A DNA stretch of 44,065 bases, from NCBI GenBank assembly GCA_016195095.1, contig JACQAE010000231.1, positions 1 through 44,065 of the forward strand, in the 5' to 3' direction. This stretch comes from Pseudomonadota bacterium. GTDB taxonomy: Bacteria; Pseudomonadota; Alphaproteobacteria; Rhizobiales; Xanthobacteraceae. The notes beneath the pieces were generated by a model. That model did no database searches and was not told where the DNA came from. It was given only the letters and a program-made list of their open reading frames with translations. Numbering within the stretch: the first letter of the stretch is position 1; every line of letters starts with the position of its first letter. This document shows positions 42,253 through 44,065 of this stretch, piece after piece. The position numbers were made by a program, and so were the translations under genes.

Positions 42253-43482
42253 TCAGTCGATGCGTGCAAATACCATCTGGCGGACGTCGATATTGCGCGC
42301 CAAGAACCCGGCCTCGCAATAGGCAAGGTAATATTCCCACAACCTGCGGAAACGCTCGTCAAAGCCCATGGGCACCAGATTTGGCCATGCCGCGCGGAAT
42401 CGGGCGCGCCATGCGGCCAATGTGCGCGCGTAGTCGTCGCCAAAAACGGTTTCAGCGACCAGCGGCAGACTGAATTGCTGGCCAAGCATTTTGAGCCTGG
42501 AAGGGGAGGGCAGCATCCCGCCCGGAAATACATAGCGTCGAATGAAATCGAGTTCGCGGCGATAGCCGGCGAAGTATTTGTCCTGGATGGTGATGGCTTG
42601 AATGCCGGCAATGCCGCCGCTAACCAGGCGGTCGTGCAATTGGCGAAAATAGGTTGGCCAATAGTCTTCACCCACCGCCTCGATCATCTCGATTGAGACG
42701 ATACGCTCATAGCTGCCACGCTCATCGCGATAGTCCTTGAGGCGGATGTCGACCATGTCGGCCAACCCGGCCGCGGCAATTCGCGTGCTTGCGTATTCGT
42801 GCTGCTCGCGGCTGATGGTCAACCCCACGACCTGCACGCCATGCGCGCGCGCGGCGTATTCGGCAAACCCGCCCCAGCCGCATCCGATTTCGAGAACGCG
42901 TTGGCCCGGCGCGAGCCCCAGACGTTCCGCCATCACCTTGTACTTATGCTGTTGCGCTGCCGTTAGATCGTTGGCGCCGCGATCGAACAGGGCCGAGGAG
43001 TAGGTCATCGTATCGTCGAGCCACGCGGCATAGAATCGGTTGCCGAGATCGTAATGCGCCTCGATGTTGCGGCGCGCGCGCCGGCGCGTGTTGCGGTTGA
43101 GCCAGTGTCGCATCAGCTGAACAAGCCGGATGATTGGCTTGCCGCCGAGCAGGGACGCGATGAGGTCGTGATTGACGCTGAACAGGTAGAGAAACTGGGT
43201 CAGGTCGGGCGTATCCCATTCGCCACGCAAATAGGTTTCCGCGAGGCCGATATCGCCCTCGCCGATGAAGCGGCGGGCGAAAGCGGGATCCTTGACGATC
43301 AGCGTGGCGGTCGGCCCGGCCTCCGGGCCAGTGAATCGATATTGGCGCCCATCCGGCATGACAGCGTCAAGCGTGCCGCGCCGAATGCGAGCGGCAAAGC
43401 GGAACGCCATGCGCAGGCTGCGCGGCAGGCCGATGCACACGCCAGCCACATTGGCTGGAGAAACGCGTATCAATTCTTGCAT
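42253..43482 (-). CDS. cfa: Cyclopropane-fatty-acyl-phospholipid synthase family methyltransferase
   Basis: SAM-dependent enzyme that adds a methylene bridge to unsaturated acyl chains of membrane lipids; 409 residues. Features: EAHYDLGNRFYAAWLDDTMTYSSALF, SAM loop VLEIGCGWGGFAEYAA, TISREQHEYASTRIAA, SIEMIEAVGEDYWPTYF, the FIRRYVFPGGMLPSPSRL region and C-terminal RLWEYYLAYCEAGFLARNIDVRQ. GGAGG lies 8 bases before ATG 43482. DUF1365 lies 26 bases upstream on the same strand, the usual partner. In some alphaproteobacteria this type of operon is under stress sigma control, and homologues such as UfaM make methylated furan fatty acids, so the product may not be a simple cyclopropane. Confidence 0.93.
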   Translation of the reverse strand: MQELIRVSPANVAGVCIGLPRSLRMAFRFAARIRRGTLDAVMPDGRQYRFTGPEAGPTATLIVKDPAFARRFIGEGDIGLAETYLRGEWDTPDLTQFLYLFSVNHDLIASLLGGKPIIRLVQLMRHWLNRNTRRRARRNIEAHYDLGNRFYAAWLDDTMTYSSALFDRGANDLTAAQQHKYKVMAERLGLAPGQRVLEIGCGWGGFAEYAARAHGVQVVGLTISREQHEYASTRIAAAGLADMVDIRLKDYRDERGSYERIVSIEMIEAVGEDYWPTYFRQLHDRLVSGGIAGIQAITIQDKYFAGYRRELDFIRRYVFPGGMLPSPSRLKMLGQQFSLPLVAETVFGDDYARTLAAWRARFRAAWPNLVPMGFDERFRRLWEYYLAYCEAGFLARNIDVRQMVFARID

Positions 43483-43508
43483 GGACGCCGCCTCCGTCCG
43501 CAGTTCGG

Positions 43509-44065
43509 TCAGGCCGGGGGCACTGGCGCCGCGCGACCGCCTTGCCCCGGCAGCTGTGGCGATTGCCGGGCGCGAGGATGCTGATAGGCCCGCGCCCCCT
43601 TGAGCCACAGGCGGACCGCCTCGAAATGGATCGCTGCGGTCACTTTCAAGGCGAGCAACGGCAACCGCGATAATGCATCAACAAGGGCACCGGTCGTCAA
43701 GTCGTGTCGTTGGCCTTGGAAACCGGCGAGGAGAAGCGGCCCGTCGATATCCGACGCCCTAATTCCAATGCGAATCTCCTCACTCGGCGGCAACAGATGG
43801 AAATGGTAGCGCGTTGACAACGCAATAAAGGGCGACACGTGGAAAATCTTCTCCTGCTCCTGGCGAATGCCCGACGGCAATGCGTCGCCGGGCCGCACCG
43901 GGCACATAGGCGTGCATTTCGCCAAACGTATCGCGCACCTCGTAAATGAGCGCGGCAATTTGTCCGGAGCGGTCGTAGCAGTAATAGACGGACAGCGGAT
44001 TGAACACGCAGCCGAATAGGCGCGGATAGCGCAAAAGTAGAACACGCGCGCCGGCAAGATCGACG
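43509..44065 (-). CDS. DUF1365 family protein, frameshifted and truncated by window end
   Basis: A partner of cfa in many proteobacteria, of unknown reaction. The visible N-terminal part reads VDLAGARVLLLRYPRLFGCVFNP and LSVYYCYDRSGQIAALIYEV in the frame that runs to about 43900 (DTFGEMHAYVP). The homology then continues in another frame as PVRPGDALPSGIRQ, EKIFHVSPFIALSTRYHFHL, GFQGQRHDLTTGAL and ends LWLKGARAYQHPRARQ before the stop at 43509. The junction is GCCTATGTGCCCGGTGCGG (about 43896-43914); one C fewer in the CCC run would join the two frames. Either a real frameshift or a sequencing error. The start lies beyond base 44065. Confidence 0.85.
   Translation of the reverse strand, partial: SILPARVFYFCAIRAYSAACSIRCPSITATTAPDKLPRSFTRCAIRLAKCTPMCPVRPGDALPSGIRQEQEKIFHVSPFIALSTRYHFHLLPPSEEIRIGIRASDIDGPLLLAGFQGQRHDLTTGALVDALSRLPLLALKVTAAIHFEAVRLWLKGARAYQHPRARQSPQLPGQGGRAAPVPPA

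Noticed and set aside
42114-42671. N-terminal extension of CysK
   Set aside because: It runs through the cysK-cfa gap and into the cfa gene in another frame; conserved CysK sequence begins at 42113.
1-44065. Phage, transposon, toxin-antitoxin or CRISPR system
   Set aside because: No integrase, transposase, Cas or repeat-spacer pattern was seen on either strand; the XRE-DUF2975 pair is not a known toxin-antitoxin system.

Overview
The window is GC-rich chromosomal DNA of an alphaproteobacterium, most likely order Hyphomicrobiales (Rhizobiales), near Bradyrhizobium/Xanthobacteraceae relatives. This inference rests on the aapJQMP general amino-acid transporter, a DUF2865 protein, the gene order gph / rpiA-DUF2059-gor, and short RIME-like intergenic repeats typical of the order. 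I see no transposase, integrase, phage gene or CRISPR array. Most of the window is core metabolism and cell-envelope genes.

Layout. 1-1338: the 5' part of moaA (minus) diverging from a DUF971 gene. 1530-3101: a DUF2975 membrane protein plus XRE regulator operon, split by a RIME-like repeat, diverging from a lipoprotein across a short inverted repeat that looks like an operator. 3119-4617: an L,D-transpeptidase, tRNA-Val(CAC), a hairpin repeat and a decayed PEGA-like gene. 4809-13159: gph, rpiA, DUF2059, gor, class-II DAHP synthase, a beta-propeller protein and a frameshifted glutamine-dependent nadE. 13191-18533: a DUF2865 protein, then the homogentisate branch of tyrosine catabolism (hmgA, FAH-family hydrolase, doxX on minus; marR, maiA on plus) around a MarR-type palindrome. 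18549-19505: a DMT exporter. 19618-21567: a RuBisCO-like protein (form IV), a cupin and a small membrane protein in one minus-strand run. 22118-29403: a very large alpha-2-macroglobulin with penicillin-binding protein 1C. 29491-33215: a four-gene lipid-sugar cassette (GT39, PAP2, GT2, LAB_N). 33353-39203: metC diverging from aapJQMP. 39324-42113: cysK-alaX-sseA. 42253-44065: a DUF1365 gene (frameshifted, cut by the window edge) followed by cfa.

How they work together. Several loci concern thiol and sulfur chemistry (gor, metC, cysK, sseA, and the RLP-cupin pair). The most interesting is the RLP-cupin pair. In Rhodospirillum rubrum an RLP isomerase and a cupin methylsulfurylase form the MTA-isoprenoid shunt, which turns a methionine-salvage intermediate into 1-deoxyxylulose-5-phosphate and releases the methylthio group. 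The pair here has lost the RuBisCO carboxylase residues but keeps the Schiff-base-region lysine and the phosphate-binding glycines. The same or a related reaction is a reasonable hypothesis.

Two genes (nadE and DUF1365) carry what looks like one extra base in a GC-rich run, so either recent mutation or sequencing/assembly error affects this window.
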